A DNA stretch of 64,000 nt from Canna indica (lineage: Eukaryota; Streptophyta; Magnoliopsida; Zingiberales; Cannaceae), in contig CP136891.1 in NCBI GenBank assembly GCA_034359265.1, positions 78,484,501 to 78,548,500 on the forward strand, given 5' to 3'. The first letter of the stretch is position 1, and each line of letters begins with the position of its first letter. Position numbers and translations under genes: made by a program. This document shows, piece by piece, positions 25,034 through 40,855 of this stretch. The notes beneath the pieces are model-generated. The model searched no databases. It saw only the letters and a program-made list of their open reading frames with translations, and was not told where the DNA came from.

Positions 25034-26343
25034 TAGAGTGGCAGTAAATATAAGCAACAAGACAAGCAAACGATGGCAACTGCCCGACCAGAGAACACCA
25101 TCACGCCCAGCGTCCCCGCCGCGACCCATAGCCCAACTGCAGAAGGCCGCATCAAGATCGGTGGCCGTTGGCCGGAGGGGCAACGGCGGTTGCCTGGTCG
25201 GGATGATCTTCTTGGTGGTCTGCTGGCCGTATTGGTACCAGCTGTTTGAGTTGGATTCTGGTTGTCCGGTGGAGCAGCAGCAGCTTGTTCTCGTCTGACG
25301 CCAGATTCACGCGGGGAGACGATCTGGCCGGAGACAGTAGCATCGTCGGATTTAGGCTTCGCCTGGTCCTCTTGTTGCCGGTTGACGTTGTTTTGGTTTC
25401 CTCCGTTGCAAACCTGCTGCATGCAATATTCACAATTAATAATCATCATGAATTAACCGATCTGCCGGTTCTTCCCATTTCTCCGTTATAATTCACTATT
25501 TTACTAGTGCAATGACCGAGGAAGAAGAAGGTGCTGACGTAAGAGATGCAGCAAAGTCTTTAGTCTGACATGTGTAGCCAGAGGAAGGCGCGTCAGTTCA
25601 ATTTTCTGCCACGTGTATTCGAAATCGAATATTATATGATACATCATACAGCTAAGGTACGTATACAGATGATAACGTCGAGATTGATCTTCTCAATTGG
25701 ATTTTATATGCACCCAATTGATGATCGTGTAATCACGATCAACAGTATGTAAAATTGACCACAATGTCAAATAAACAAGAAGTTTTATACGCGATATATG
25801 ATACAGCGGAGACTATGCTGGCATCCAATCCAGCACGTTATACGTAGAGGCGATTACGCACGCTACCTTCTTTAATTATTCTAGGTTTCATATAATTAAA
25901 TAACTTGTAATATATATAATGCACGCCAAATTATATAAGATCGAAAATTATGTGCAATATTTATCGTAGTAATTATCAAGACATGCTTAATTTCTCTCTT
26001 AATTATTTACCTCGACAGGCGAAGACTCTGGATGAGTTGATGCATTCGTCGTATTATGATCGATTGACGACGGAGTACTATTGAGGATAAGCATCCCTTT
26101 CTTCTTCTTCTTCTTCTTATTATTATTATTATTACTCCTCCTCATCGGAAAAGGAGACGACCACGAGAAGCACGACGAGAGCTTGCGCTTGGAGTCGACG
26201 GCGCCCACGCTTGGTTTAGAGTAGAGATTGGGGTCGACGGAGACGAGAGAGCTCGAGAAGCAGGTGGCGAAGCAGGATAAGGAAATTATCTGCTTCTTAC
26301 GCTGTCGGCGGCTCTTGATCTTGTCCGTAGACATTGGTTTCAT
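25033..26343 (-). CDS. Unrecognised plant protein with C-terminal hydrophobic segment
   Basis: Two exons, 26343-26011 and 25416-25033, join in phase 0 to 238 residues. The start is the ATG at 26343; a second ATG three codons on is also possible. The N-terminus is basic (KIKSRRQRKK). Residues 70-82 are runs of Asn and Lys coded by an AAT/AAG microsatellite. The motif ESSPVE ends exon 1. The middle is polar and Pro/Arg-rich. The last 45 residues carry a Gly/Val/Leu segment (VGLWVAAGTLGVMVF) followed by a Cys/Leu-rich tail, so the C-terminus may insert in a membrane. I have seen similar tails in uncharacterised plant proteins, but I cannot name a family or function. The acceptor is a CAGCAG pair, so one residue (Gln) may be included or skipped. 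Confidence 0.75.
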
Positions 26344-28690
26344 TAGAACTATTTAGAACCAGGCGCGCGGGAGATCAGGGAAGGGGACGATCGAGAACGG
26401 GGTAAAAGGTTTATATATATATTAGAGCTTTTTTTTGTGCAAGTAGTAGAGCTTAATTAATTAATTAACTTGATCAATTCTTAACTGCTGACAGGTTAAT
26501 TAATTTTGTCAAACATGACGAGAACTAACTAATGGGCTTAGAAAGTGCTTAATTCCCACTTATATATATACAAGCATTTTCGTAAATTAAGTTGCTAAGA
26601 TAAGCTTTGATCAAATTATACATTTTTCGCTTCCTTTACTTTTATTATATTTCTATTTTTTAAAATAATAATATCATTCCATTAATTAACGATGAATCAT
26701 CAAATCTTGTTTAATTATTTTAATAATAAATTTATCCATATCACCGTGAATTTATGATGTGAATCATTTTATATTTTAATAATTTTTAAAAATAATAATT
26801 ATTAAATAATTAAATTAACGGTAAGGATTGATTCATTTTAAATCCAATATGAAATGAGCCAAGAGAGAGAGAAAAAAAAAAACAATATCTGTTTTGATTC
26901 ATTCATCCAACATATTGTTAAATCATTTTAATTAATTTTAAATTTTTTACAACAAAAAATATTTTATTATAAATGAAATAGTTCGTGTCACCACTTTACG
27001 ATAATGTGGCGATAACATGGCGAACTTTATTATTAAAAAAATTAACAGAATTCGAGGACCTTGAAGGGCTAAAATTTTTATTTTCAAAAGCATAGAGCGG
27101 ATAAGAAAATAACCAAATTAAAATAAAGGATAGGAGAGTAATTTACCCTAATATAATTACATATAAGCAAATTAATAAATAAAAATGGATGAATTGATGA
27201 TGAGTAAGATCCATGCTTTATACTGCACATGTATTTGGCTTTTAATTAGAAAATTTTCTTTTAGAATTACCAAGGAGTTAAATATTAAACTCGTGTAGTG
27301 TATATTTCTCTCAATATACTTCTTATAATTAACTTATTTATCTCAATTTGATTCTTAAATAACATTTGAAACTTCTTTCTACTTGCTACAAGTGAAATAT
27401 TGATTTCCTCAAAAATAAATTCTCTAGCTCTAAAAAAAACAAGTGGAATAAACACATGCACGCATGACATCTCATATACCCTAAACTCTAAAAACCTATC
27501 ATCTCATGCATAATTTAGGGTTCAACCCTATTGTCTGCTGGGCTCTCAATAGGAATTGGGTTTTTGAGCCCAAACTTGCCTTCTGCAGTCCAGAAAATGT
27601 CCTCCAAAAGCCACCCTACGTTGAAGCTATTCATAATGTCCTCCAAAATTTGATCAAGTTTTAGATGAACCAAAATTAGTATATATTTAGACTAAATTTG
27701 AGTTTATGTTTAATTAATAGTATTGATTAGTGTAGATCCTTTTTTTTGTGGTTAAAGCACCTATTAATTTGACTATTTGAGACACGCAAGTCCATTGAAT
27801 TTTAATTGCAAGTAGGTCCAAAGTGTTAAAATGATTGCAAATAATCTCAAATTTTACGAAGAAAAATTGAAGAAAAACCTTGAGCTGCAAATGCACTTCA
27901 ACTCAGAGAATTGAAGGATCATGTTTTGAGTCCCAATAATATATATATATTCCTAATCGGTTCAAGTCGTAGACTCGTGTGCATTAGATCTCTAGAGTCT
28001 TTCGATCGCGACATGCTAAAGTCTTTCTCACACATAAAAACCATCAAGCTCATGGACTGGTAATAGTCTATTCTATCTCTTGTTTTCTTCTTCTATTTAT
28101 ATTTGTACTCATTTCGATTCTTCTCATCAAATGAAAGACTTGTATGGCCTTCTTACTTACCTCACTTTTTTATTAAAAATATATATAAAAACCATCAAGC
28201 CATTACAAAAAGTTTGAGTTCCAATTTTTAGTTTAAAATTAAATTCTCGAATTCACCTAGTGATGTCATCATGCCTATCCGTTTTTATTTAACTTTTAAC
28301 AATATTTTATTTTGTTTTAACAATATTTTGTTTTGTTTTTGAAAAAGAAAGAAAGAAGACTAAGTCAAATATCGATTGATTGAGCTTAAGACAATTTTAA
28401 TTAGATATAGAAAATTCATGGTGTCCATGTTGAATATTATTATATATCTAAGGACGCATTAAATGCTTTATAACTACTGTCAGCCATCATAAAAAAGAAA
28501 TTAAAACGGTGTAGAAACGACATATATATATATAATGACATACAAGATATTAGAAATGGATATTTAATTAGTCAAAAAAATTAAGGGTGAGATGTGATCT
28601 CTCACCAATCTATTTACTTCGATTGGGACCACAAAACACATATGTGGTTAATTTCAGTTTGGACATGAAATTTTCTAAGCTTGCCGATCA
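26344..28690. other. Intergenic, AT-rich, no gene recognised
   Basis: The first part should hold the promoter of the minus-strand gene ending at 26343. The rest is AT-rich spacer in which only short open stretches occur, none with a domain or splice support. Confidence 0.55.
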
Positions 28691-29482
28691 AATCACGTGT
28701 TCCCTATCCAGAGCGAGTTTGACGACTAAGCCTAGATTTTTATTGAGAAGGTAAAGTATAAGATATATTATCATATAATGATAAATCCTTGATAAACCTT
28801 ATACACACGCATTTGATCCATGATGAGAAATTTTGGAGCTTTGCAAAATGAAAAATCTTGTATATTTAATTCTAATTTTGTTCTTTCGCTTCAAATTTTA
28901 CTATTCTCAATCACGTGTTTCCTCGAGAGCGAGTTTGACGACTAAGCCTAGATTTTTATTGAGAAGGTAAAGTATAAGATATATTATCATATAATGATAA
29001 AATCCTTGATAAATCCTATACACACATTTGATCCATGATGAGAAATTTTGGAGCTTAGCAAAATGAAAAATCTTGTATATTTAATTCTAATTTTGTGCTT
29101 TCGCTTCAAATTTTACTATTCTCAATCACGTGTTTCCTCGAGAGCGAGTTTGACGACTAAGCCTAGATTTTTATTGAGAAGGTAAAATATAAGATATATT
29201 ATCATATAATGATAAATCCTTGATAAACCTTGTACACACGCATTTGATCCATGATGAGAAATTTTGGAGCTTTGCAAAACGAAAAATCTTGCATATTTAA
29301 TTCTAATTTTGTGCTTTCGCTTCAAATTTTACTATTCTCAATCACGTGTTTCCTCGAGAGCGAGTTTGACGACTAAGCCTAGATTTTTATTGAGAAGGTA
29401 AAGTATAAGATATATTATCATATAATGATAAATCCTTGATAACCCTATACACATGCATTTGATTCGTGATAAGAAACTTTGG
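28691..29482. repeat. Tandem repeat, ~216-bp unit, 3.6 copies
   Basis: Copies begin with AATCACGTGT at 28691, 28909, 29124 and 29340, giving periods of 218, 215 and 216 bases. Copies 2 to 4 share the start TTTCCTCGAGAGCGAGTTTG; copy 1 differs there. All contain TTTTTATTGAGAAGGTAAA and CATTTGATYCRTGATRAGAAA. The fourth copy stops after about 140 bases. Between-copy differences are few, so the array is recent. Each copy carries a CACGTG (G-box) at its start. Confidence 0.92.
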
Positions 29483-30660
29483 TTTGCGCCCCCGATTGGA
29501 CTGAGCCCAGCCCAGCATAGGTAAATTTCTCGATCATTGACACATCCCAACTTGCTGATGATACGTCACGTCGAATCGTTCAAATCAAATTTAGTCCTAT
29601 TTGTCTTTCCTTCCTTGTTTGGAAGTGAACTTGGATGCATATTTATTCAAAATGAAATCTATCTCTTGGAAAAAAAACGGTCACATATAACCAATAGAAT
29701 CTAGAGTTTGTAGCGTGGGAATTTAGTTGAATGCTATGATACTTTTCCTTAATCCAAAGTTTAGAGAAAAAAATTGATTGTGTGACGAAGAGTAATATAT
29801 ACCATGAATTTCATTTGATGTACACAGAGAGGAGGTCATGAACTCGGTATATATATATATATATATAACAACAATCAATAGAAATTTAAAGAATCTAGTT
29901 ATAATTAACTCATATATGCAAGGATCGTGCAGTAGTATATAACTTTGTAGGAAATATTGATGTCAAGCTAATCTAAGCTTACAATATTTTCTTTACTTAG
30001 ATTAATTAAAAGTGAAAGGTACTATGCCTCATGTATATCATCGAAGAAATAGGTCACCCCATGCATGATCGTCACAAATATATTATATAAAAATACAATT
30101 ATTATCAATTATTAATTTATTGTATAATTGTTTTCCCTAAAATAATAATTGAATTATATATATACACCGCATGTCAAGTTTACTAGAGTTGACTAAATAA
30201 TAATATTGACATATCAATCGCTTTAAGTTGTTTTTTATGACCAACTATATCCATTATTAATTAAAGAGTTTGAAAGTTATAATTACCTTTATCTTTTTCA
30301 GGCTCATTGATAAAAAGAATCAATTGGAAAAGAAAGCATGCTTGCTTTCATACTTCATATTCTATCAATTCTCTTTAATCGCCCCATAATATTACTATGA
30401 AGTAGGTATAGAATATGTAAAAAGGGGATAATTATTTTACTTTTTTTTTAAAAAAAAAAGTTGTTTTAATTCTCAGAGCACGCGGTCAGAGAATTCTGCT
30501 CCTTTAGGTTTCAATTCAGACAATTTGCACCTAACATTTGGTAGCTAGGTCCATGCATGATTTATGATCCTAAAAGGATACCTCAATTCCCATTGGTCGA
30601 CATGAACAGCGCACATATCGAGGAAGATGCATCACTCATCCTTTTCACAAACTACAGCAC
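29483..30660. other. Intergenic and 5' flank of the serine carboxypeptidase-like gene
   Basis: AT-rich spacer with an (AT)n run near 29849-29867. No gene is seen. The last few hundred bases should hold the promoter of the gene at 30730. Confidence 0.55.
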
Positions 30661-30664
30661 TAGC

Positions 30665-35176
<4,512 letters not shown>

Positions 35177-35633
35177 CATAAGCAGCTTAGTGGTTCCACT
35201 GCAAATTTCATTATTCTAGCCTGAAGAAAATTAAGCACATTTTAGGATCAGGTGTAAGACAAAATTCGATTTGTAAATTGAAAGTTAGAGGACTAAAATC
35301 ATGCATTATGATTCTTCAATTAGTATCGTCTGTGTGCTATAAAAGAAGAAAAAGGAAATAATACCTAATTGATGCAGTAAAATATATAGATTCCAAAGTA
35401 TATACAGCTGTCCCACTTTTTTGTTTTATTGTACTATCATGTTCTTAAATGGAGACAAGTGGAGCTTTATGATGACAAATATGATCAATTATAATTTTAT
35501 CAACAACATTAATGTTAAAGAGCAATCACATTTTGTTATTATGAAATGGAAAGCTTCAAGTCATGTGTTTGTATTAGTTCTGATGGTAACGGTTCATATA
35601 TGACCAGCTATTGCTTGCATATACTTAATTAAA

Positions 35634-35637
<4 letters not shown>
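35177..35637 (+). other. 3' flank of the serine carboxypeptidase-like gene
   Basis: AT-rich sequence after the stop codon, presumably 3' UTR in its first part. Several A-rich stretches could serve as polyadenylation signals, but none stands out. Confidence 0.45.

Positions 35638-35704
<67 letters not shown>
35638..35704. repeat. Long (AT)n microsatellite
   Basis: About 33 uninterrupted AT units, the longest dinucleotide run in the window, 43 bases left of the TRIM at 35747. Confidence 0.95.
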
Positions 35705-35707
<3 letters not shown>

Positions 35708-35746
35708 AGGTTGTTTGGAAATCAACAATTTTTGTGAAGTAGTTTG

Positions 35747-36277
35747 TGTTACGACCCGCTTGATAAGATAACTAACTCATCAATTTCATAGGCCAACCTA
35801 TTGGCCCATTTTTCAATTAAAATGCTTAAGCTGAAGTTGATGGTAGCACACTCATCAAGTCTTATAAGCCAACACCACATCCAATATACTTTAGATGTGG
35901 GATTAAACCAGGGTATTACAATCTCATCCACTTATGTCTTGACGTCATCATCAAGATCCAACTCAAGTATAACACATAGCCCAGAATCACACCCAAGTCG
36001 GCGGCATGTGAGTCCTAGCCTAGTAGCGGCTCCACCTCATCACCCGGACAACCCTTTCTCACATAGGCTCCCTCACCATGCTTAGGACTAGGTCTTGCTC
36101 TGATACCATTTGTTACGACCTGCTTGATGAGATAACTAACTCATCAATTTCATAGGCCAACCTATTGGCCCAATTAAAATGCTTAAGCTGAAGTTGATGG
36201 TAGCACACCCATCAAGTCTTATAAGTCAACATCACATCCAATATACTTTCGATGTGGGACTAAATCGGGGTATTACA
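35747..36277 (-). mobile_element. TRIM element, intact, with perfect target duplication
   Basis: Direct terminal repeats lie at 35747-35920 (174 bp) and 36111-36277 (167 bp). Both run from TGTTACGACC to GGGTATTACA. Beside the right repeat, at 36097-36108, is GCTCTGATACCA, the complement of the initiator-tRNA-Met primer site TGGTATCAGAGC, so the element reads on the minus strand. GTTTG flanks it on both sides (35742-35746 and 36278-36282). The 190-bp interior codes for nothing, as expected of a TRIM mobilised in trans. The two repeats differ at only a few bases and by a short indel. Confidence 0.93.
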
Positions 36278-36282
36278 GTTTG

Positions 36283-37510
36283 TTTCTAAAAAAATATTCG
36301 TAAGGTATTAAAACTTTTACCTCTTATTTGAGTGGCAGAAAGTATGCAATACGAGGAAATTAAGTCACTTTTACAAAAGAAATAACTTACCTCCTTTGGT
36401 TGAAGTTTAATTTTCCGTATTTTTAAAAATATAAAATTAGACAATTTTCCCTTTTTAGGGAAATAAAATTATGATTTTGTTAATTAGTTTATATTGATAA
36501 CTAATATAGTCTAATATATATTATATTATTCATTTCAATATTATAATATTATAAATTTAATTATATTATTTATTTTATAATATTATATTGCACTGTTATA
36601 ATATAATTATAATTAACATAATCATAAATAATTAAATGGCATATTTTAATCTCCCATTTGTCTGATGTCTATATTAGAAAGAGAGATCAGGAAAAGATAA
36701 GTTTGATATTATGTAGGACATACTGAATTAAATAAAAAGATATTATCTAATTCCTTTTTATTTAATTTGGTGATGCAAAAAAATCATTGACGTTGTTGGA
36801 CGATGAATATAAATTCATTTTTTTTATAATATCCTCTTTATATATCCTATGAAATAAACATGATCTTGTAGTCTTCTTTTTCAAATGTTGTGCAATGATT
36901 GATTAAGTTTTCAACATTGACAACAATAATTAAGTCACTCGCCAGCTTTGAACTAAATACTTCAAATTATTATCTTCGAAGCTAGTCATGGATTAGACTT
37001 GGACTTCAACAGCACAATCATAATATAATTCCAAAAGTATGGGGCACAATATTGACATATCTCAAAAAAAATTTAAATTAGCATATTTTAGTTGAACTAA
37101 TTATGTACAATCGCATGTGAACAAAAAGTTAAGTAGAGTCGCTCTATCTTCTTCATCAATCATTATTGTTATCTTCATCATTGAAAAATATTACTCTCTT
37201 CAGCTACGGTTCATCAAGAGAAAGATTGACAACTTCAAGAATTTCATTATCTTCATCAATCGGTGAAAACTCATCTCCTACAATATCCTACATAATTGTT
37301 TCTCCTCTATTATATTAGGGAGTTTTCCTTGAAATGAGACGAAGATTATTATGAATAAATACTAAATTCTCTACACGTTTAGGCTTCATTTTGTTCCTTT
37401 TAAGGGAATGGATAAAAGAGTAAGTGCTTCAATTTCTTTCACAATAAGAAGAAGTTAAAATACTAAATTCCCCTGATTATTTTATTATTATTATTTAAAA
37501 AATATGCACG
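36283..37510. other. Spacer holding a diverged copy of the local repeat right of the CACTA element
   Basis: AT-rich, no gene. The segment at about 36840-37035 (GCAATGATTGATTAAGTTTT, then GACTTGGACTTCAACA) is a relative of 41880-42080 on the other side of the CACTA element. Confidence 0.6.
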
Positions 37511-38307
37511 CACTACTAGAAATTGGGTATTCAGCAACGGCTATTCAAGCCGTTGCTATTTGCAACGACATTCTTACGGTCGCTCACGCCGTTGCAGATA
37601 TGTTGTATCTGCAATGGCTTTCTAACAGACATGCGAGCCGTTGCTGATGATGTTAATTATCGGCAACGGTTTTCTAACGGACAAGTGAGTCGTTGCTGAT
37701 GATAACTTATCAGCAACGGCTTTCTAACGGGCGAGTGAGCCGTTGCTGATAAGTTTATATATGTCGCAAATCGCGCCCGCCCCCCTTCTTCCTCCCGCTG
37801 CTGCCGCCGCCTGCTCCTCTCGCATCTCGCCGACGCCGACGCCGCCGAGCTACCGCTGTCGTCCGTCCTCGATCGTCGATTTCAGGTATTCCTCGCCGCC
37901 CGACCATCTCTTGTCGTTGATCCCTAATGAAATCCGACTGAAACCCTATTTATAGGGTTTCAGCCGGCGGCCATCGGCGGCGGACGGTCGATGGCCGCCG
38001 CCAGAGCTTGTCCAGTATCCGACACTATATCCGGATACTGGACTCCGGCGCCGAAAATATTAGTTTTAGATTTTTTTAATTATTATTTAATTGTTAATTA
38101 ATTATTTAATTAATTATTTAATTAATTATTTAGATTAATTATTTAATTTGTTAGATTAATTTTTAGGTTTAGATTAATTTTTAGAGTTTATATTAATTTT
38201 TAGTTTAATTTAGTTAGATTAATATTTAATAATGGTAGATTAATTATTTAAATTAATAAAAATGGTGTAGATTAATATTAATTAATTAGTTAAAATATTG
38301 TTAATTA

Positions 38308-38470
38308 GTCCGGAGTTGTCCTCAGTGGACTCGCGTCAGAATTGTCCACTTCGGCCATGCGCCGGAATCGTCCACTTCGGACGCGTGCCGAAATAGTTCA
38401 TTTCGGACTCCCACCAGAATCATCTAATTTGGACTCGTGTCGGAATTGTCCAATATGGACTCGAACTGAC
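38308..38470. repeat. 26-bp minirepeats inside the CACTA element
   Basis: About five degenerate units of the type CTCGTGTCGGAATTGTCCA followed by CTTCGGA lie head to tail. They sit between the GC-rich leader and the hairpins, in a non-coding part of the element. Confidence 0.75.
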
Positions 38471-38578
38471 TCAAAATATTTAGAAAATAATCATCCATCC
38501 GACTAGTTAATATGTTTCACGTACGCATTGACGAGTCGGATATGATTTAGCAAAATTAACCTTAGATCCGTTCGGGGG

Positions 38579-38626
38579 TTGTATGTTCGTATAAAAGAAG
38601 TAGATAATCTTTTATACGACGTACAA
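38579..38626. repeat. Short hairpin in the CACTA element
   Basis: The arm TTGTATGTTCGTATAAAAGA at 38579-38598 pairs with TCTTTTATACGACGTACAA at 38608-38626, with one bulge and a 9-base loop. Confidence 0.8.
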
Positions 38627-38663
38627 TTCTTGAATTGTCTCTGATTGGACAATTTGGGAATAT

Positions 38664-38852
38664 AGTTATTTGTACTGCACTTACGTTTTTTTTTTAACCG
38701 TTAACTTATTCTAAATTTCGGCAGCATCTCTCTTGTTCTCTGATACGCGCCCAGATGATATGCGTATTTGGAGAATTGTAGGGAGATGCTGCCGAAATTT
38801 AGAATGAAGTTAGCGGTTAAAAGAAGTACTTAGTGCAATATGAATAACATAA
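38664..38852. repeat. Long imperfect foldback in the CACTA element
   Basis: The core arms at 38696-38730 and 38783-38818 share the inverted sequence CTAAATTTCGGCAGCATCTC with few mismatches. Pairing continues outwards less perfectly to about 38664 and 38852. A small inner stem, ATACGC with GCGTAT, sits in the loop. Total arm length is about 65-70 bases. Confidence 0.8.
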
Positions 38853-38904
38853 ATCCTGAATGAAATAGGACAATCTCACCTAAAGACATTAACCAAAGAA
38901 ATTA

Positions 38905-40855
38905 TCATTGATTGACAGAATCATATCGGCTAATCGAAGTTGGATGTACCGACATCTTGATCGTGGAGCTTTAACAAATGAGTTTCGATTAGGCGTAACA
39001 TACTTTCTAAATTTCGCCTATTCGAATCAAAAATTCGTTAGCGTCGGTGATAAAATCCGATGTCCGTGCCACATTTGTATGAATGGACGATATTTGGATC
39101 GAGAGACTGTCACTTTATATCTATATAGCAAAGGATTTGCACCAAGATATTTTCTATGGATTTATCACGGGGAGTCACGTGAAGTCGGGACGTCGAGCAA
39201 TCCCGTCGTTCAGACATATGGTGAATCTTCCTCTGCTGGTGCTTCTTCATCCAGTCAATCTAATCCCTATAGAACTATGATACTTGATAGTCTTGGGGGT
39301 CAATTCATCGTGGTTATATGTCTATTCGACTGCAGATATGTCTGATCGTGGTTATCGTCGCAGGAGAGCTTCGGAGTCTCCGATCGATGAGACTGCATCA
39401 CTTACTCGTGTTGTTGATCCTCCTACCGATGATAGTGCTGAGGCTAGTACATCCAGACGCAGACGGCCACGCGGGCCGAACATGTGGCAGCCTCTACCAG
39501 CCACAGAGTTACGTAGATTTATTAGCGTGATTGGGGAGCGGTAATATATCATGAATTACGACAATTATACAAATTCATTATATCATTAATATAATATTAA
39601 ATTTTATTTTTGTTGTGTAGGTTCGAACAAGAAGAAGTGTCGAGGAGCATTTCTTCTACCATTCGATGATACATGCACGGGGCATGGCCTACGTGGTCTC
39701 ACGTGCCTAGTGAGCACGTCGACATGTTATGGCGCGAGTTTGAGGCACGTATTATTTTTTTAAAATACATGCATGATGATTAATTTTGGTACTGATATTA
39801 TTATTCAGCAGACTTGCTATACATGGGATGAGGACCAGAGGTCCTTCATTTACGCTGCCTGGGAGGCTATTTCCCAAGCGAGGTACAATGGGCAGCTGGG
39901 GCAGGCTCGGTCCCAGGCGATGGCAGGAGCTGGGACTACTAACATCGCGAAGACTCGGGGATACCGCCCTGATGGATCACTCCGGATATATGGGACCAGC
40001 TCTCGGGAATATGGTCGACGGATCGATGGCGGGAGGTTTATTGGAATGCGGCTAGAAATCGCATGGCGGGGGGAGCAGCGCGTCACACCGGCGGCTCTAT
40101 TTCATTTGCAGTGCGCACGAACCGTATGGTAAGTATACATTTTAATTATATATATTATTTGTTACTATGTGTACTAATTAATGTATTTATTTTGTAAATG
40201 TAGACGACGGTGTCGAATGACGTGATTGTCCAACGACCCTCCCCGATGGCGGTGTTTGAGCGGACTCACCGTCGAGTACATGGGACGGGGGAGTACATCG
40301 ACAACCGCGCTGCATATGTTATGGTAACTATATATTTGTTTAAATTATTCATTATATATTTATAATTTAAGTTTTATGACAAATATTAAATAAAAAATCA
40401 AACTCGAGTAGGAGACCTACAGCCAGACGGTGGTGCAACGCGGGGGCATCCCCGAGGACTTTGACGCAGCAGCGTGGGTCGAGGCCGCAGGTGGCTAGGA
40501 GCATGACAGCGTATATGGTTTTGCAGATAGTGGTCATGCGCGAGCCATGCTAGGGCCACTTGGGGCACCGACCCCTCCGGTCGCTGGTGAGCGGTCATCC
40601 ACCTCCAGATCCAGTTATGATCATAGTACTAGAATAAGGATACTAGAGGAGACGGTCGCGCGTCAAACTGAGATGATGGAGCGTCAGAGTCAGATGATGG
40701 CAGATATACAAGCTATGCTACGCAACATGTCAGGTCATCCCGAAGCAGGCATCTCTTCGGCATTATCTCATCCATCATCCTCGAGTCAGTCCACGCCGGT
40801 GTACACTCAAGCACTCCAGACTCCGCTATATGATCCAGACCATCCTTCATCGTGA
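38905..40855 (+). pseudogene. Decayed CACTA gene: transposase-associated domain plus Transposase_24-like protein
   Basis: The first part (about 38905-39260) encodes a transposase-associated domain (PF13963 type) with RSWMYRHLDRGAL, RCPCHICMNGRYL, LYSKGFAPRYFLWIYHGE and spaced Cys/His residues. Further parts match the plant En/Spm Transposase_24 protein (PF03004 type) across several exons. They include WQPLPATELRRFISVIGER (ends at donor 39541), HGAWPTWSHVP, DIWDQLSGIWSTDRW with HTGGSISFAVRTNRM, NDVIVQRPSPMAVFERTHRR, and a C-terminal coiled coil ending at 40855 (EETVARQTEMMERQSQMM). In-frame stops interrupt it: TGA near 39668, TGA before WITPDIWD, and TAG after AAWVEAAGG near 40496. The natural start is not clear. 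The middle of a normal transposase is missing between the two domains. Confidence 0.82.

Noticed and set aside
29122..29550. Two similar small frames ending in the same peptide
   Set aside because: Both are translations of the 216-bp tandem repeat; the similarity reflects the DNA repeat and not a gene family.
37743..37955. Ala/Pro/Ser-rich plus-strand frame near the CACTA left end
   Set aside because: GC-rich leader of the transposon with no domain; the bias alone keeps it open.
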